Positions 1 to 8,442 of a DNA stretch of 64,000 nucleotides are shown here, piece by piece. Numbering within the stretch: the stretch's first letter is position 1; the number at the start of each line of letters is the position of its first letter. The notes under the pieces were generated by a model that was given only the letters and a program-made list of their open reading frames with translations, was not told the origin of the DNA and did not search any database. Origin of the DNA: Gemmatimonadota bacterium. GTDB taxonomy: Bacteria; Gemmatimonadota; Gemmatimonadetes; Palauibacterales; Palauibacteraceae. The stretch is taken from contig JAJEEM010000008.1 in the NCBI GenBank assembly GCA_022820995.1, positions 31,008-95,007 of the forward strand. The letters run 5' to 3'. Position numbers and translations under genes: made by a program.

Positions 1-729
1 TCCACCGCCGCGAAAAGGACGGAGGAGATGGACGGCGTGCGCGATCTCCAGAGCCTCGACGTACGTCCTGACGGTCGGCCGGCTCAGTTCCGTCAGGCGG
101 GCGAGACGGCTGTAGTCGACCTGCCCGCCGCTCCACCTCATCAGGAGTCGAAACAGCGACAGAAACCCCTCGCGGTTCCGAACGCGGAACAGTTCCAGGA
201 TGTCCCGTGCATAAAAACTATCGATCCACTCGGCGTACAGTTGCGTCGACTTCGTCTCCGCCAGCAGCAAGTCCGGCAACCCGCCGTGGAGCAGCCGGTG
301 GTCGAAATCCGCCCGCCCGAACGGTTCGGCGCACTCCTCCCACAGCACGGGGCACAGGTGGACCGCCAGCTTTCGGCCGGCGAGCGAATCCCGGAACTTT
401 CCGGTGGCCGCGAGCGTGGACGATCCCGTGGCCAGGACCCTGAGCGATGGGTGCTCGTCCGCCGCGATCTTCAGGAGAAGGCTGGGGTCCGGAAGACGGT
501 GCACTTCGTCCACGACGAGGACGGTTCCCGGTTCGAGGCCGCCGAGAAAGAACTCCGGGTCGTCGAGTCGCCGGACGGTGGACGGAAGGTCGCAGTTCAG
601 GTACACGGCATCCGGCAACATCCGGGCGAGGGTCGTCTTCCCGACCCGCCGCACGCCGGACAGCCACACCACGGGCCTCTCGGCCCAGGCCCGCCGGATC
701 CTCTCCAGCCACATCGGACGCCAAATCAT
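1..729 (-). CDS. AAA ATPase with DUF4143-type C-terminal region, partial
   Basis: The visible 243 residues are the N-terminal part of a P-loop ATPase of the AAA_14/DUF4143 group; the C-terminus lies beyond base 1. Walker A is GVRRVGKTT at residues 25-33 and Walker B is TVLVVDEVHR at 69-78. After about residue 140 the sequence (LLHGGLPDLLL, then a winged-helix-like stretch) matches the usual ATPase-to-DUF4143 transition. The ATG at 727-729 sits 6 nt after a near-consensus -10 box, so the mRNA may be leaderless. The upstream 50 bases are far richer in A+T than the rest of the window, which suggests an acquired gene. The cellular role of this widespread family is not settled; some members lie next to toxin-antitoxin genes, as here (HicBA about 0.75 kb away). 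Family assignment is firm, function unknown. Confidence 0.85.
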   Translation of the reverse strand, partial: MIWRPMWLERIRRAWAERPVVWLSGVRRVGKTTLARMLPDAVYLNCDLPSTVRRLDDPEFFLGGLEPGTVLVVDEVHRLPDPSLLLKIAADEHPSLRVLATGSSTLAATGKFRDSLAGRKLAVHLCPVLWEECAEPFGRADFDHRLLHGGLPDLLLAETKSTQLYAEWIDSFYARDILELFRVRNREGFLSLFRLLMRWSGGQVDYSRLARLTELSRPTVRTYVEALEIAHAVHLLRPFRGGG

Positions 730-735
730 AATCGT

Positions 736-764
736 ATTTTACATTTGGTTGCACTAAATGACAA
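736..764 (-). promoter_or_regulatory. Sigma70-type promoter of the DUF4143 ATPase gene
   Basis: On the minus strand TTGTCA (759-764) and TAAAAT (736-741) each differ by one base from the consensus and are 17 nt apart. The -10 box ends 6 nt before the ATG, so transcription should begin at or next to the start codon. The spacer also contains an imperfect inverted repeat (cattt..aaatg) that could serve as an operator; that part is speculative. Confidence 0.55.
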
Positions 765-803
765 ATACGAAATCGGCTGACCGAACGTTTCCCCAGACGC
801 CGA

Positions 804-1394
804 TCAGTCCGCGGCGCGGATCTTTCGGCCGACGGACGCGGCGAAGTCCTCGACCTCGCGGGGAGACGTGAGGCGCACGAACCGGATGTGCGCCCAGCGC
901 GGATCGGAAACGCGCGCTGCCATGTTGCGTCGCTTGCGGCGGTGCTGCGTGATGATCCAGCCGAGCAGCGAATCATCCCGCCAGATCAGCAGGTGACGCC
1001 AGAACCACTCCCGGTTCGTCCCCCAGACCAGTTCCCCGGAGCGCGAGCGCCGCCACGAGCGGCGGAGGAAGCGCCACACGAGCAGCGGCAGCGGCAGGTC
1101 GAGCCAGACGACGCTGTCGAGGCGCGGCCACAGGATCCGCTGGGAGAATTTCTCATACGAGCCCGCGGCGACCCATCGCTCCCCCCGGGTCGCCTCTCGA
1201 ATTCGGCGTTCGAACCTGTCGGGGTCCGTCTGGTTCAGGCCGACCCATCCCGGCAGCCAGTTGAGCGCGTCCAGTTCGACGAAGTCCACCTCCAGCGCCT
1301 CCGCCAGCCGCTTCCCGAGCGTGCTCTTCCCCGACCCGGAGTTGCCGACCACCTGAATGCGCCCGCCGACGGCGCGAAGTGTCTTCCGCGTCAT
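804..1394 (-). CDS. P-loop nucleotide kinase-like protein (AAA_17/FlaR type)
   Basis: A 196-residue protein with an N-terminal Walker A, GNSGSGKST at residues 17-25, followed by a kinase-like core (VDFVELDALNW, then WVAAGSYEKF, then SVVWLDLP). This order matches the adenylate-kinase-related family often named topology modulation protein or FlaR, which has about the same length. The basic, tryptophan-rich stretch near residues 105-150 (FLRRSWRRSRSGELVW) is typical of that family. It stands alone, transcribed toward the DUF4143 gene and away from hicBA. The phosphoryl acceptor cannot be predicted; a small-molecule or nucleotide kinase role is inference from the fold. Confidence 0.8.
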   Translation of the reverse strand: MTRKTLRAVGGRIQVVGNSGSGKSTLGKRLAEALEVDFVELDALNWLPGWVGLNQTDPDRFERRIREATRGERWVAAGSYEKFSQRILWPRLDSVVWLDLPLPLLVWRFLRRSWRRSRSGELVWGTNREWFWRHLLIWRDDSLLGWIITQHRRKRRNMAARVSDPRWAHIRFVRLTSPREVEDFAASVGRKIRAAD

Positions 1395-1475
1395 GAGTCA
1401 CTCTCGCTGTGCGTTGGCCGCGGTGCGCGGCGGCGGCTAGAATGGCATGTACGATCAGGGACAGGGGCGTCGTCG

Positions 1476-1685
1476 ATGCAAACTTATACAGCTGTCGTGG
1501 AACGCTGCCCGGATACTGGCCTTTATGTGGGCTACATTCCAGGCTTTCCGGGAGCGCATAGCCAAGGCGAGACGCTTGAGGAGTTGAACATCAACCTCAA
1601 GGAAGTGATCGGCATGCTTCTGGATGAGGGCCCGCCGACCTTCGTGGGCGAGTATGTCGGTACTCAGACCGTCATCGTGACCTAG
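1476..1685 (+). CDS. hicB: HicB-family antitoxin
   Basis: A 69-residue protein with the partial RNase-H-like HicB fold: an initial beta strand (YTAVVERCPDTGLYVGYIPG), the conserved GAHSQGETLEEL turn, and a helix ending in LLDEG. The ATG at 1476 gives a normal HicB N-terminus; the longer open frame upstream is a shadow of the opposite-strand kinase gene. HicB proteins bind and neutralise the HicA mRNA interferase and often repress their own operon. There is no added DNA-binding domain, so autoregulation would need the complex or another factor. The stop is 6 nt before hicA. Antitoxin-first order is the less common arrangement. Confidence 0.88.
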   Translation: MQTYTAVVERCPDTGLYVGYIPGFPGAHSQGETLEELNINLKEVIGMLLDEGPPTFVGEYVGTQTVIVT

Positions 1686-1691
1686 CATCGC

Positions 1692-1919
1692 GTGCCGCCG
1701 GTCCCCGTCCTCAAGCCGCGTCAGGTCATCGCGATCCTCACCACGCTCGGCTTCAGAGAGGTGCGGCAGCGCGGTTCTCACAAACGCTTTCGACATCCGG
1801 ATGGCCGTGCGACGACCGTACCGGTCCATGGAGGTCGGGACGTGTCACCCATCCTGCTTCGCCGCATCGCGAGAGATGTCGGCATGCCGGTCGACGAGTT
1901 CGTCGAACACCGCCGATAG
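1692..1919 (+). CDS. hicA: HicA-family mRNA interferase toxin
   Basis: A 75-residue double-stranded-RNA-binding-like protein. The family signature GSHKRFRHPDGR is present, with the catalytic histidine at residue 30, followed by TVPVHGGRDVSPILLRRIARD, the usual C-terminal helix. HicA cleaves mRNA when freed from HicB. The start is a GTG at 1692, 6 nt after the hicB stop, and length matches the family. All key residues are present, so the toxin should be active. Together with hicB it forms a complete type II toxin-antitoxin pair. Confidence 0.9.
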   Translation: MPPVPVLKPRQVIAILTTLGFREVRQRGSHKRFRHPDGRATTVPVHGGRDVSPILLRRIARDVGMPVDEFVEHRR

Positions 1920-1972
1920 CCCCTCGCCGGAGCCGGGGGAGCGGTGTCCAACTCCTGGGAGATCCTTTCAAA

Positions 1973-3850
1973 ATGCGAGACGCACCAAGAGTCAAAATCA
2001 GACAGCGGAGCTTGCGGGCGTTCCGTCACCGAGCCCTGCCCTCGCTCGGTGCCGCCCTCACGCTCCTTGTCTTGGCGGCTTCCGGCTGCCAGTCAGAAGG
2101 CACCGAGGATCGCGGCGGCGCGAGCGCTGCACGCAGCACCGCCAGCGCCTTCGTCGAGGCGGGCGGCGCCTTCCCGCCCGGATGGCCGTTCGCCGCCGAC
2201 GACACGCCGGTGACGGCCACCGAGGGCATGGTCGCGTCGACGGACGAATACGCGTCGCGCGTCGGCGTGGAGATCCTCGCGGCCGGCGGCAACGCGGTGG
2301 ACGCGGCGGTCGCCACGGGACTCGCGCTCGCCGTCGTGAACCCGGAGGCCGGCAACCTGGGCGGGGGCGGGTTCATGATGGTCCGCCTCGCCGACGGCAG
2401 CGTCTTCGCGCAGGACCACCGGGAGAAGGCGCCGCTCGCCGCCACCCGGGACATGTACCTGGACGAGGACGGGAACGTGACCGACCTCTCCGTGCTGGGA
2501 CACCTCGCGGCGGGCGTGCCCGGGACCGTCTCCGGGCTGTGGGAGGCGCACCGGCGCTTCGGCAGCCTTCCCTGGGCGGACATCGTGCAGCCATCCATCG
2601 ACCTCGCGAACGGGTTCGAGGTCACGACGCGGCTCGTGTCCACGCTCGACGCGGCGCAGGAGGGGATCCGCGCCTTCCCGCACAGCGCGCGCATCTTTCT
2701 TCCCGGCGACGCCATCCCCGGCATTGGCGACACCTTCTCGCAGCCGGATCTCGCCGCCGTCCTCACGCGCCTCCGCGACCAGGGGCCCGACGACTTCTAC
2801 CGCGGGGAGACCGCCGCCCTGATCGTGGAGGAGATGGCGCGCGGCGGCGGCATCATCACGCTGGAGGACCTCGACCGCTACGAGACGGTGTGGCGCGACC
2901 CGGTCGCGTTCGACTACCGCGGCTACACGGTGCATTCGATGCCCCCGCCGTCCTCCGGCGGCCTCACCATGGCGGCGATCGCCAACATGCTGGAACGCTG
3001 GGACCTGGGCGCCATGGGGTGGAACAGCCCCGAGACCATCCATCTCATGGCCGAGTCTTTCCGGCGCGCCTACGCCGACCGGAACGAGTATCTCGCGGAC
3101 CCGGACTTCATCGAGCTTCCCGTCGACGAATTCCTCTCGGAGGCCTACGCGGACAGCCGCGCGGCGACGATCTCCGAGGAGCGGGCGACGCCGTCCGCCG
3201 AGGTCAACCCCGGGATCGACGCCTTCCTCGACGAGAGCCACACGACGCACTACGCGGTCGTTGACGCGGAGGGGAACGCGGTCGCGGTCACGACGAGCAT
3301 CGACTCGTGGTACGGCGGCAAGGTCGTCGTGGAGGGGGCGGGGTTCTTCCTCAACAACACGATGGACGACTTCGCCTCGAAACCCGGCACGCCGAACCAG
3401 TTCGGCCTCGTGCAGGGCGAGCGCAACGCGATCGGTCCGGGCAAGCGCATGCTGTCGGCGATGAGCCCGACGATCGTCGAGGACGCGGACGGCGACCTCT
3501 TCCTCGTCACCGGAACCCCCGGCGGCGCCACGATCATCACGACGGTGCTGCAATCCATCTTCAACGTCGTCGACCACGGCATGAACGTCGTGCAGGCGGT
3601 CCACGCCCCGCGCGTGCACCACCAGCATCTCCCGGACCTCGTCTTCCACGAATACGGAGGACTGGGAGAGGCCGCGGCGAGCGCGCTGGAGGCGCTGGGA
3701 CACACCGTCCGCGAGCGCGACCCCGGCCCGCCCGACGCCTACTTCACGGGCGGCATGTCGGGCGACCTGCAGCTGATCATGGCGATGCCGGACGGATCCT
3801 GGACGGCCTGGTCGGACCCCCGCCGCGGCGGGACGGCCCTCGGCCGCTAG
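1973..3850 (+). CDS. ggt: Gamma-glutamyltransferase, exported lipoprotein
   Basis: A 625-residue gamma-glutamyltransferase (Ntn hydrolase) that cleaves and transfers the gamma-glutamyl group of glutathione and related compounds. The N-terminus has a basic stretch, a hydrophobic segment (LTLLVLAASGC) and a lipobox cysteine, so the enzyme is probably anchored in the outer or periplasmic face of a membrane. The autoprocessing motif TTHYAVVD starts at Thr424, the expected nucleophile and first residue of the small subunit. Later motifs MLSAMSPTIV and GTPGGATI line the glutamate pocket in the family. Length fits one precursor polypeptide. It is convergent with the carbonic anhydrase gene; the two TAG stops share the bases CTAG at 3847-3850. 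Confidence 0.95.
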   Translation: MRDAPRVKIRQRSLRAFRHRALPSLGAALTLLVLAASGCQSEGTEDRGGASAARSTASAFVEAGGAFPPGWPFAADDTPVTATEGMVASTDEYASRVGVEILAAGGNAVDAAVATGLALAVVNPEAGNLGGGGFMMVRLADGSVFAQDHREKAPLAATRDMYLDEDGNVTDLSVLGHLAAGVPGTVSGLWEAHRRFGSLPWADIVQPSIDLANGFEVTTRLVSTLDAAQEGIRAFPHSARIFLPGDAIPGIGDTFSQPDLAAVLTRLRDQGPDDFYRGETAALIVEEMARGGGIITLEDLDRYETVWRDPVAFDYRGYTVHSMPPPSSGGLTMAAIANMLERWDLGAMGWNSPETIHLMAESFRRAYADRNEYLADPDFIELPVDEFLSEAYADSRAATISEERATPSAEVNPGIDAFLDESHTTHYAVVDAEGNAVAVTTSIDSWYGGKVVVEGAGFFLNNTMDDFASKPGTPNQFGLVQGERNAIGPGKRMLSAMSPTIVEDADGDLFLVTGTPGGATIITTVLQSIFNVVDHGMNVVQAVHAPRVHHQHLPDLVFHEYGGLGEAAASALEALGHTVRERDPGPPDAYFTGGMSGDLQLIMAMPDGSWTAWSDPRRGGTALGR

Positions 3851-4689
3851 TGTAGCCGGATCTCCCGCTCGTTCAGGGGCTGCACCGGGCGCGCGTTCAT
3901 CGGATAGAGGGCGGCGAAGGCGTCGACCTGCGCCTGCGAGACGGAGATCGACTCCGTCATCACGACCCAGCTCACGACTTCCGAACAGGGCGGCGTCGTC
4001 AGGGACCCCTGGTAGCGGAAGTAGCCGCGCCCCTCGGGAAGCAATGCGCCGGGATCGAGCGCCCCGACCGCGGCCGGCGCCTCTTCGGGGCCGGGAATGG
4101 CCTCCCAGAGACCCTGGATGGCCGGGTCTTCGTCGCCCGCCTCCATGAAGACCCCGATCACGGCGAGGTCCCCCTCCTCCGCCGCGTGCACGAAGTGGAC
4201 CTCCATCGGGGATGCCGCCCCGTCGACGGTGTGTTCGCTCGGCAGGTGGAAGTGGAACTGCACGAGCGAGAACTGCCGGCCCTCCAGGACGACAGAACTC
4301 CCCTCCGCCACGTTGATCTGGATGGTGTGGCCGTTGTCCACGACCTCCCACTCCGTGGCCTGCCATTGGATGTCGAGGCCGCCGTCGTCCGCATCGGCGG
4401 AAATCGCGCCCGCCAGATCGATGGGAGACTGCTCGAGGCCGGTGTCGCAGACCGCGAAGGAGGGATCGAGCCCGCCCCACCCGTCGGGACCCGTCTCGCC
4501 CTCGTACCCCCAATGGACCTCGCCCTCGCCCTCCCCCTCCGCGTGCTCCGCCTCCATCTGCCCCTCCGCCATCTCCCCCTCCCCCTCCGCGTGATCTTCC
4601 GCTTGCGGCCCACATCCCTGCTGCGCCCCGATGAGCAGGATCAGCGCGAAACCGACAAGACTACCGGGGATACGTGTGGGTGCCTGCAT
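3847..4689 (-). CDS. Alpha-class carbonic anhydrase, exported
   Basis: A 280-residue periplasmic or lipid-anchored alpha-carbonic anhydrase that interconverts CO2 and bicarbonate. Two zinc histidines are in FHFHLPSEH and the third in MEVHFVH; the SLTTPPCSE motif and the final NARPVQPLNER are also family hallmarks. The N-terminus has a signal segment (LVGFALILLIGAQQGC) followed by a 25-residue acidic Glu-Gly-rich linker (for example AEGEGEMAEG). I choose the ATG at 4689 rather than one 72 nt upstream because GGAG lies 8 nt before it and the signal peptide then starts at residue 1. The gene is convergent with ggt. The acidic linker is unusual and may act as a spacer from the membrane. Confidence 0.93.
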   Translation of the reverse strand: MQAPTRIPGSLVGFALILLIGAQQGCGPQAEDHAEGEGEMAEGQMEAEHAEGEGEGEVHWGYEGETGPDGWGGLDPSFAVCDTGLEQSPIDLAGAISADADDGGLDIQWQATEWEVVDNGHTIQINVAEGSSVVLEGRQFSLVQFHFHLPSEHTVDGAASPMEVHFVHAAEEGDLAVIGVFMEAGDEDPAIQGLWEAIPGPEEAPAAVGALDPGALLPEGRGYFRYQGSLTTPPCSEVVSWVVMTESISVSQAQVDAFAALYPMNARPVQPLNEREIRLH

Positions 4690-4824
4690 CGGTTGCTCCG
4701 TTCGGCGTGAGGGACTGGACCTGACCCATCGCGAATCTGGCCGCCCCCGACAGCCCGTCAAGACCCGCTGTGCGGTTCGCGGTGACGCCGGTTACGTTGC
4801 TCTCTCCAGCGGGGGAGGCACCTA

Positions 4825-5175
4825 ATGGGGCGCACGTTCCACAAACGAGCGGCAGAGGGTGGATGGGCAAAGCTCGATCTGGTTGAGCAACTCGCTAATG
4901 TGGGGAGCGAGGTGGAGCGCGCGATCCGAGCCTACGAGGCCGGGCGGGAGAGCCGGTTCGAGGGCGCCCTCGCGCGGGCGCTCGAACTGTTCGACCTGAC
5001 GGCCGCGGACCCCCGCTGGCACGGCCACCGCTGCCGGGAGATCCTGCGGGCCCGCGAGGAGTTCTGCCGCCTCTTCTTCGACCCGGATGTCCCCCCCGGC
5101 TCGGCGGACGGTCTGCGCAGATACTTCTACGGCTTCGCCTACGCCGCGCGCATGCGCCACTATCGCGGCAACTGA
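4825..5175 (+). CDS. Conserved small helical protein of unknown function
   Basis: A 116-residue soluble protein, predicted to be almost entirely helical. The core LDLVEQLANVGSEVERAI followed by ALELFDLTAADPRW and REILRAREEFCRLFF resembles a small family of uncharacterised prokaryotic proteins that I recognise by pattern but cannot name. No signal peptide or catalytic motif is visible. A strong ribosome site (GGGGAGG, 7 nt before the ATG) supports this start. It is 73 nt upstream of the TolB-amidohydrolase gene and divergent from the carbonic anhydrase gene. Function is unknown. Confidence 0.75.
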   Translation: MGRTFHKRAAEGGWAKLDLVEQLANVGSEVERAIRAYEAGRESRFEGALARALELFDLTAADPRWHGHRCREILRAREEFCRLFFDPDVPPGSADGLRRYFYGFAYAARMRHYRGN

Positions 5176-5248
5176 CGGGGTCTTGCCGGGGGGTGACGCG
5201 CCCACCGTATCATCCTCGACCCATAGCCGAGAGAACGGAGCTGAGCAC

Positions 5249-8200
5249 ATGTCCCAGGCATCGGTCCCCCGCAGCCGTCGTTCGTTCAGCGCGCCCGCCC
5301 CCCTGGCGGCGCGGTTCCTCCTGCCCGCAGTGCTGTGCTGCCTGCCGATAGCGCTGTGCCTCCTGCCTGCGGCGCTGTGCCTCCTCCCGTTGGCGGCACA
5401 GGCGCAGGATCGCGAGGTGCGGGTCACGGTGTCCGAGGGGACGAACATGGCGGCGGCCGTCTCCCCGGACGGCAGCCAAATCGTGCTCGACCTCCAGGGG
5501 ACGCTGTGGGTCATGGACGCCGGGGGCGGCGAGGCGCGCGCGATCACGGACATGTACTACGACGCGCGGCAGCCGCAGTGGGCGCCGGACGGGAGCCGGA
5601 TCGTGTTCCAGTCGTTCCGGGACGGGCGCTGGCACATCTGGTCGATCGCGCCCGACGGCTCCGACCCGGTGCAGCACACCTTCGGTCCCTGGGACGAGCG
5701 GGAGCCGGCCTACTCCCCCGATGGCGGCGCGATCGTCTTCGCGTCGGATCGTTCCGGCGACTACGACATCTGGACGCTGGACATCTCCGAGGGCCCCACC
5801 GGCGGCCGTCTCCAGCGGGTGACCGACGCGCCCACGCACGAGTTCACGCCGCAGTGGGCGCCGGATGGCGAATCCCTGGCCTACGCGTCGGACCGCGGCC
5901 TGGGGGCGATCATCGTCCGCGAGAGCGGCGGCTCGACCCGGATCGTGGCGCGGAACGCGGGCGCGATTTCGCCGGCGTGGAGCCCGGACGGAAGCCGGAT
6001 CGCGTACTCGGCCGTCGTCCAGGGCCAGACCGGCCTCTGGGTGGCCGACGCCGGCGCGGGCGGCAGCGGCGGCGCGGCCGGAGGCGGGGACGCTGCCACG
6101 CCGACGCGCCTCACCGAAGCGGGGGCGGACGTCTTCCCCTTCCGTCCCATGTGGATGGGGGACGGGACGGGCGCCGCGGAGATCGCCTACACCGGCGACG
6201 GCCGCATCCGGCGCGTGTCGGCGGACGGCACGCCGGGCGCGGACATCCCCTTCGAGGCCACGTTCGCGTTTACGCGGCGCGACTACGAGCGCGCCAGGCG
6301 TTCGTTCGAGGCGGGAGAACCGGAGCCCGTGCAGGGGATCGTCGCCCCGGCGGTCTCCCCCGATGGTCGCCACATCGCCTTCACCGCCCTCGGCGACCTG
6401 TGGCTGCTCGACATCGCCGCGGACGGCGCGACGCCCCGGCGGCTCACGGACGACCCCTTCGTCGACCTGATGCCGGCATGGTCGCGCGACGGCTCGCGGC
6501 TTGCCTACGCTTCGGACCGGGCGGGCTCGCTCGACATCTGGGTGCGCGACATGGCCACCGGCACCGAGACGCGCGCCACCGCCGCGACGGGCGGCGAGGT
6601 GGGTCCCGTGTTCTCCCCCGCCGGGGACCGGATCGTCTTCACCTCGGTCATGGGACTGCAGGCCGCCGTGCAGGCCGTGGACCTCGCGACGGGCGAACTC
6701 ACCACGATCCGCAACGATCTTTTCGCCCCCAGCCGGCCGTCGTTCTCCCCGGATGGGCGGACGATCGCGATGTCCGTCCTCTCCCAGTACTCGTCGCGCT
6801 TCCGGGAGGGGCGGAACGAGATCCTCCTGCAGCCGCTGGACGGGGGCGAGACGCGCCGGGTCACGGCGGCCGATCACGAGAACATGGGTGTGCGGGCGCT
6901 CGACGGGCCGGTGTGGTCGCCGGACGGGCGGCGCATGGCCTACGCCAGCGAAGGCGTGCTGTGGATGGTCGAGGTCGACCGGGAGGGCGCGCCCAGCGGG
7001 CCGCCCGTGCGTCTCTCCAACCACCACGCGGACGCGATCTCGTGGACGGGCGACTCGCGGTCCATCGTCTATCAGTCGACGCGCGGCCTTCGCCGCTACC
7101 ACCTCGACGACGGCCGCTCCGAGGAGATTCCGCTGCGGCTGGAGTGGCGGCGCCCCGCGCGCGAGGGTGCCGCGGTCGTACACGCGGCGCGCGTGTGGGA
7201 CGGCGTCTCGGACGACATCTCCCGCGACATGGACCTCATCGTCGAGGGCAACCGGATCGTCTCCGTCGTACCGCACAGCGACGCTCACCACGCCGCGGTC
7301 GCCGACGCGGGGGGCGAGGTCGTGGACGCGGGCGGCCACACCGTCCTCCCCGGTCTCGTCGACATGCACTCGCACATGGGCTACGGGATGGGCGAGGCGC
7401 TGGGCCGCGCCTTCCTCGCCTACGGAGTGACGACGATCCGCGATCCCACCTCCGACCCCTACGAGATCGCCGAGCGCCGGGAGTCCATCGACTCGGGCCG
7501 CCGCATCGGACCGCGGGAGTTCGCCACCGGCCGCACGATGGACGGCAACCGGATCTACTACTCCGGCGCCGGCTCCCTCGGCCCCAACGGGAACCTCGAA
7601 CTGGAGCTGGACCGCGCCGAGCACGTGGGCTATTCCCTCATCAAGACCTACGTCCGCATGCCGGACCTCATCCAGCGCCGCATCATCGAGTTCGCCCACG
7701 GGATCGGGATTCCGGTGGCGAGTCACGAGATCTATCCCGCCGTCGCGCACGGCCAGGACCACGTCGAACACATCTCGGGCACGAGCCGCCGCGGCTATTC
7801 GCCGAAGGTGACGGCGATGTACCGGACGTACGACGACGTGATCCAGCTCCTTGCCGCCTCCGGCATGACGATCACGCCGACGATGGCCCTCATGGGCGGC
7901 TGGTGGAAGTCCGTCGGCGACGACCCGTCGTGGACGACCGACGCCCGCTTCCAGGCCGTGTTCCCCGAGGGGATGGCCGAGGCCATGACCACACGCGCCC
8001 TCACGAGGGGCCGGGCCGGCGGCATCGACGAGCTGCTCGCCGACGCCGGCCGCACCGTAACCCGCGTCGTGCGCGGCGGAGGCAAGGTGGTGGCGGGCAC
8101 CGACTCCCCGATCATCCCCTACGGCGCCGCCCTCATCGCCGAGGTCGAGAACTACGTCTGGGGCGGCCTCACGGAGGTCGAGGCCCTGCGCACGGCGACA

Positions 8201-8398
8201 TCGGTGGCCGCGGAGGCGCTCGCCATGGAAGGAGAGATCGGAACCCTCTCAGCCGGCGCCCTGGCCGACATCCTCATCGTCGAGGGCAACCCGCTCGAGG
8301 ACATCGAGGATCTCCGCCGCGCCCGCATCGTGCTGAAGGACGGCGAGATCTTCCGCATCGGGGAACTGCTGGAGCCGCCCCGCGCGCTCGTCCCCTGA
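5249..8398 (+). CDS. Secreted TolB-like propeller/amidohydrolase fusion (copy 1)
   Basis: A 1049-residue exported protein. Residues 1-50 are a signal peptide with an unusually long hydrophobic core; about 60-630 form TolB/WD40-like propeller blades with repeated SPDG and APDG turns (for example SPDGSQIVLD); about 650-1049 form a metal-dependent amidohydrolase. Metal ligands visible are His707 and His709 (VDMHSHMG), a lysine region (IKTYVRMP), VEHISG, and Asp952 in AGTDSP. The ATG at 5249 is chosen because it starts the signal peptide; an in-frame upstream extension overlaps the preceding gene. Related fusions are abundant in Gemmatimonadota and Acidobacteria, with a presumed role in degrading peptides or cyclic amides outside the cytoplasm; the substrate is unknown. 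Two paralogues lie at 38.1-45.4 kb. Confidence 0.9.
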   Translation: MSQASVPRSRRSFSAPAPLAARFLLPAVLCCLPIALCLLPAALCLLPLAAQAQDREVRVTVSEGTNMAAAVSPDGSQIVLDLQGTLWVMDAGGGEARAITDMYYDARQPQWAPDGSRIVFQSFRDGRWHIWSIAPDGSDPVQHTFGPWDEREPAYSPDGGAIVFASDRSGDYDIWTLDISEGPTGGRLQRVTDAPTHEFTPQWAPDGESLAYASDRGLGAIIVRESGGSTRIVARNAGAISPAWSPDGSRIAYSAVVQGQTGLWVADAGAGGSGGAAGGGDAATPTRLTEAGADVFPFRPMWMGDGTGAAEIAYTGDGRIRRVSADGTPGADIPFEATFAFTRRDYERARRSFEAGEPEPVQGIVAPAVSPDGRHIAFTALGDLWLLDIAADGATPRRLTDDPFVDLMPAWSRDGSRLAYASDRAGSLDIWVRDMATGTETRATAATGGEVGPVFSPAGDRIVFTSVMGLQAAVQAVDLATGELTTIRNDLFAPSRPSFSPDGRTIAMSVLSQYSSRFREGRNEILLQPLDGGETRRVTAADHENMGVRALDGPVWSPDGRRMAYASEGVLWMVEVDREGAPSGPPVRLSNHHADAISWTGDSRSIVYQSTRGLRRYHLDDGRSEEIPLRLEWRRPAREGAAVVHAARVWDGVSDDISRDMDLIVEGNRIVSVVPHSDAHHAAVADAGGEVVDAGGHTVLPGLVDMHSHMGYGMGEALGRAFLAYGVTTIRDPTSDPYEIAERRESIDSGRRIGPREFATGRTMDGNRIYYSGAGSLGPNGNLELELDRAEHVGYSLIKTYVRMPDLIQRRIIEFAHGIGIPVASHEIYPAVAHGQDHVEHISGTSRRGYSPKVTAMYRTYDDVIQLLAASGMTITPTMALMGGWWKSVGDDPSWTTDARFQAVFPEGMAEAMTTRALTRGRAGGIDELLADAGRTVTRVVRGGGKVVAGTDSPIIPYGAALIAEVENYVWGGLTEVEALRTATSVAAEALAMEGEIGTLSAGALADILIVEGNPLEDIEDLRRARIVLKDGEIFRIGELLEPPRALVP
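5321..5383 (+). repeat. Three 21-bp tandem repeats inside a signal peptide
   Basis: Units at 5321-5341, 5342-5362 and 5363-5383 are similar and each encodes a seven-residue leucine/alanine/cysteine-rich block (LPAVLCC, LPIALCL, LPAALCL). The repeat expands the hydrophobic core of the signal peptide of the TolB-amidohydrolase protein without breaking the frame. Confidence 0.8.
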
Positions 8399-8408
8399 AC
8401 GCGCGGGG
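8378..8408 (+). terminator. GC-rich hairpin at the end of the TolB-amidohydrolase gene
   Basis: A perfect 9-bp stem (ccccgcgcg at 8378-8386, cgcgcgggg at 8400-8408) with a 13-nt loop spans the stop codon. It lies between convergent genes. There is no U-run, so it would act with Rho or as a 3'-end stabiliser; terminator function is inference. Confidence 0.4.
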
Positions 8409-8442
8409 AACGCTCCGACAGGTTACGGCGCGAGGGTCGCCG

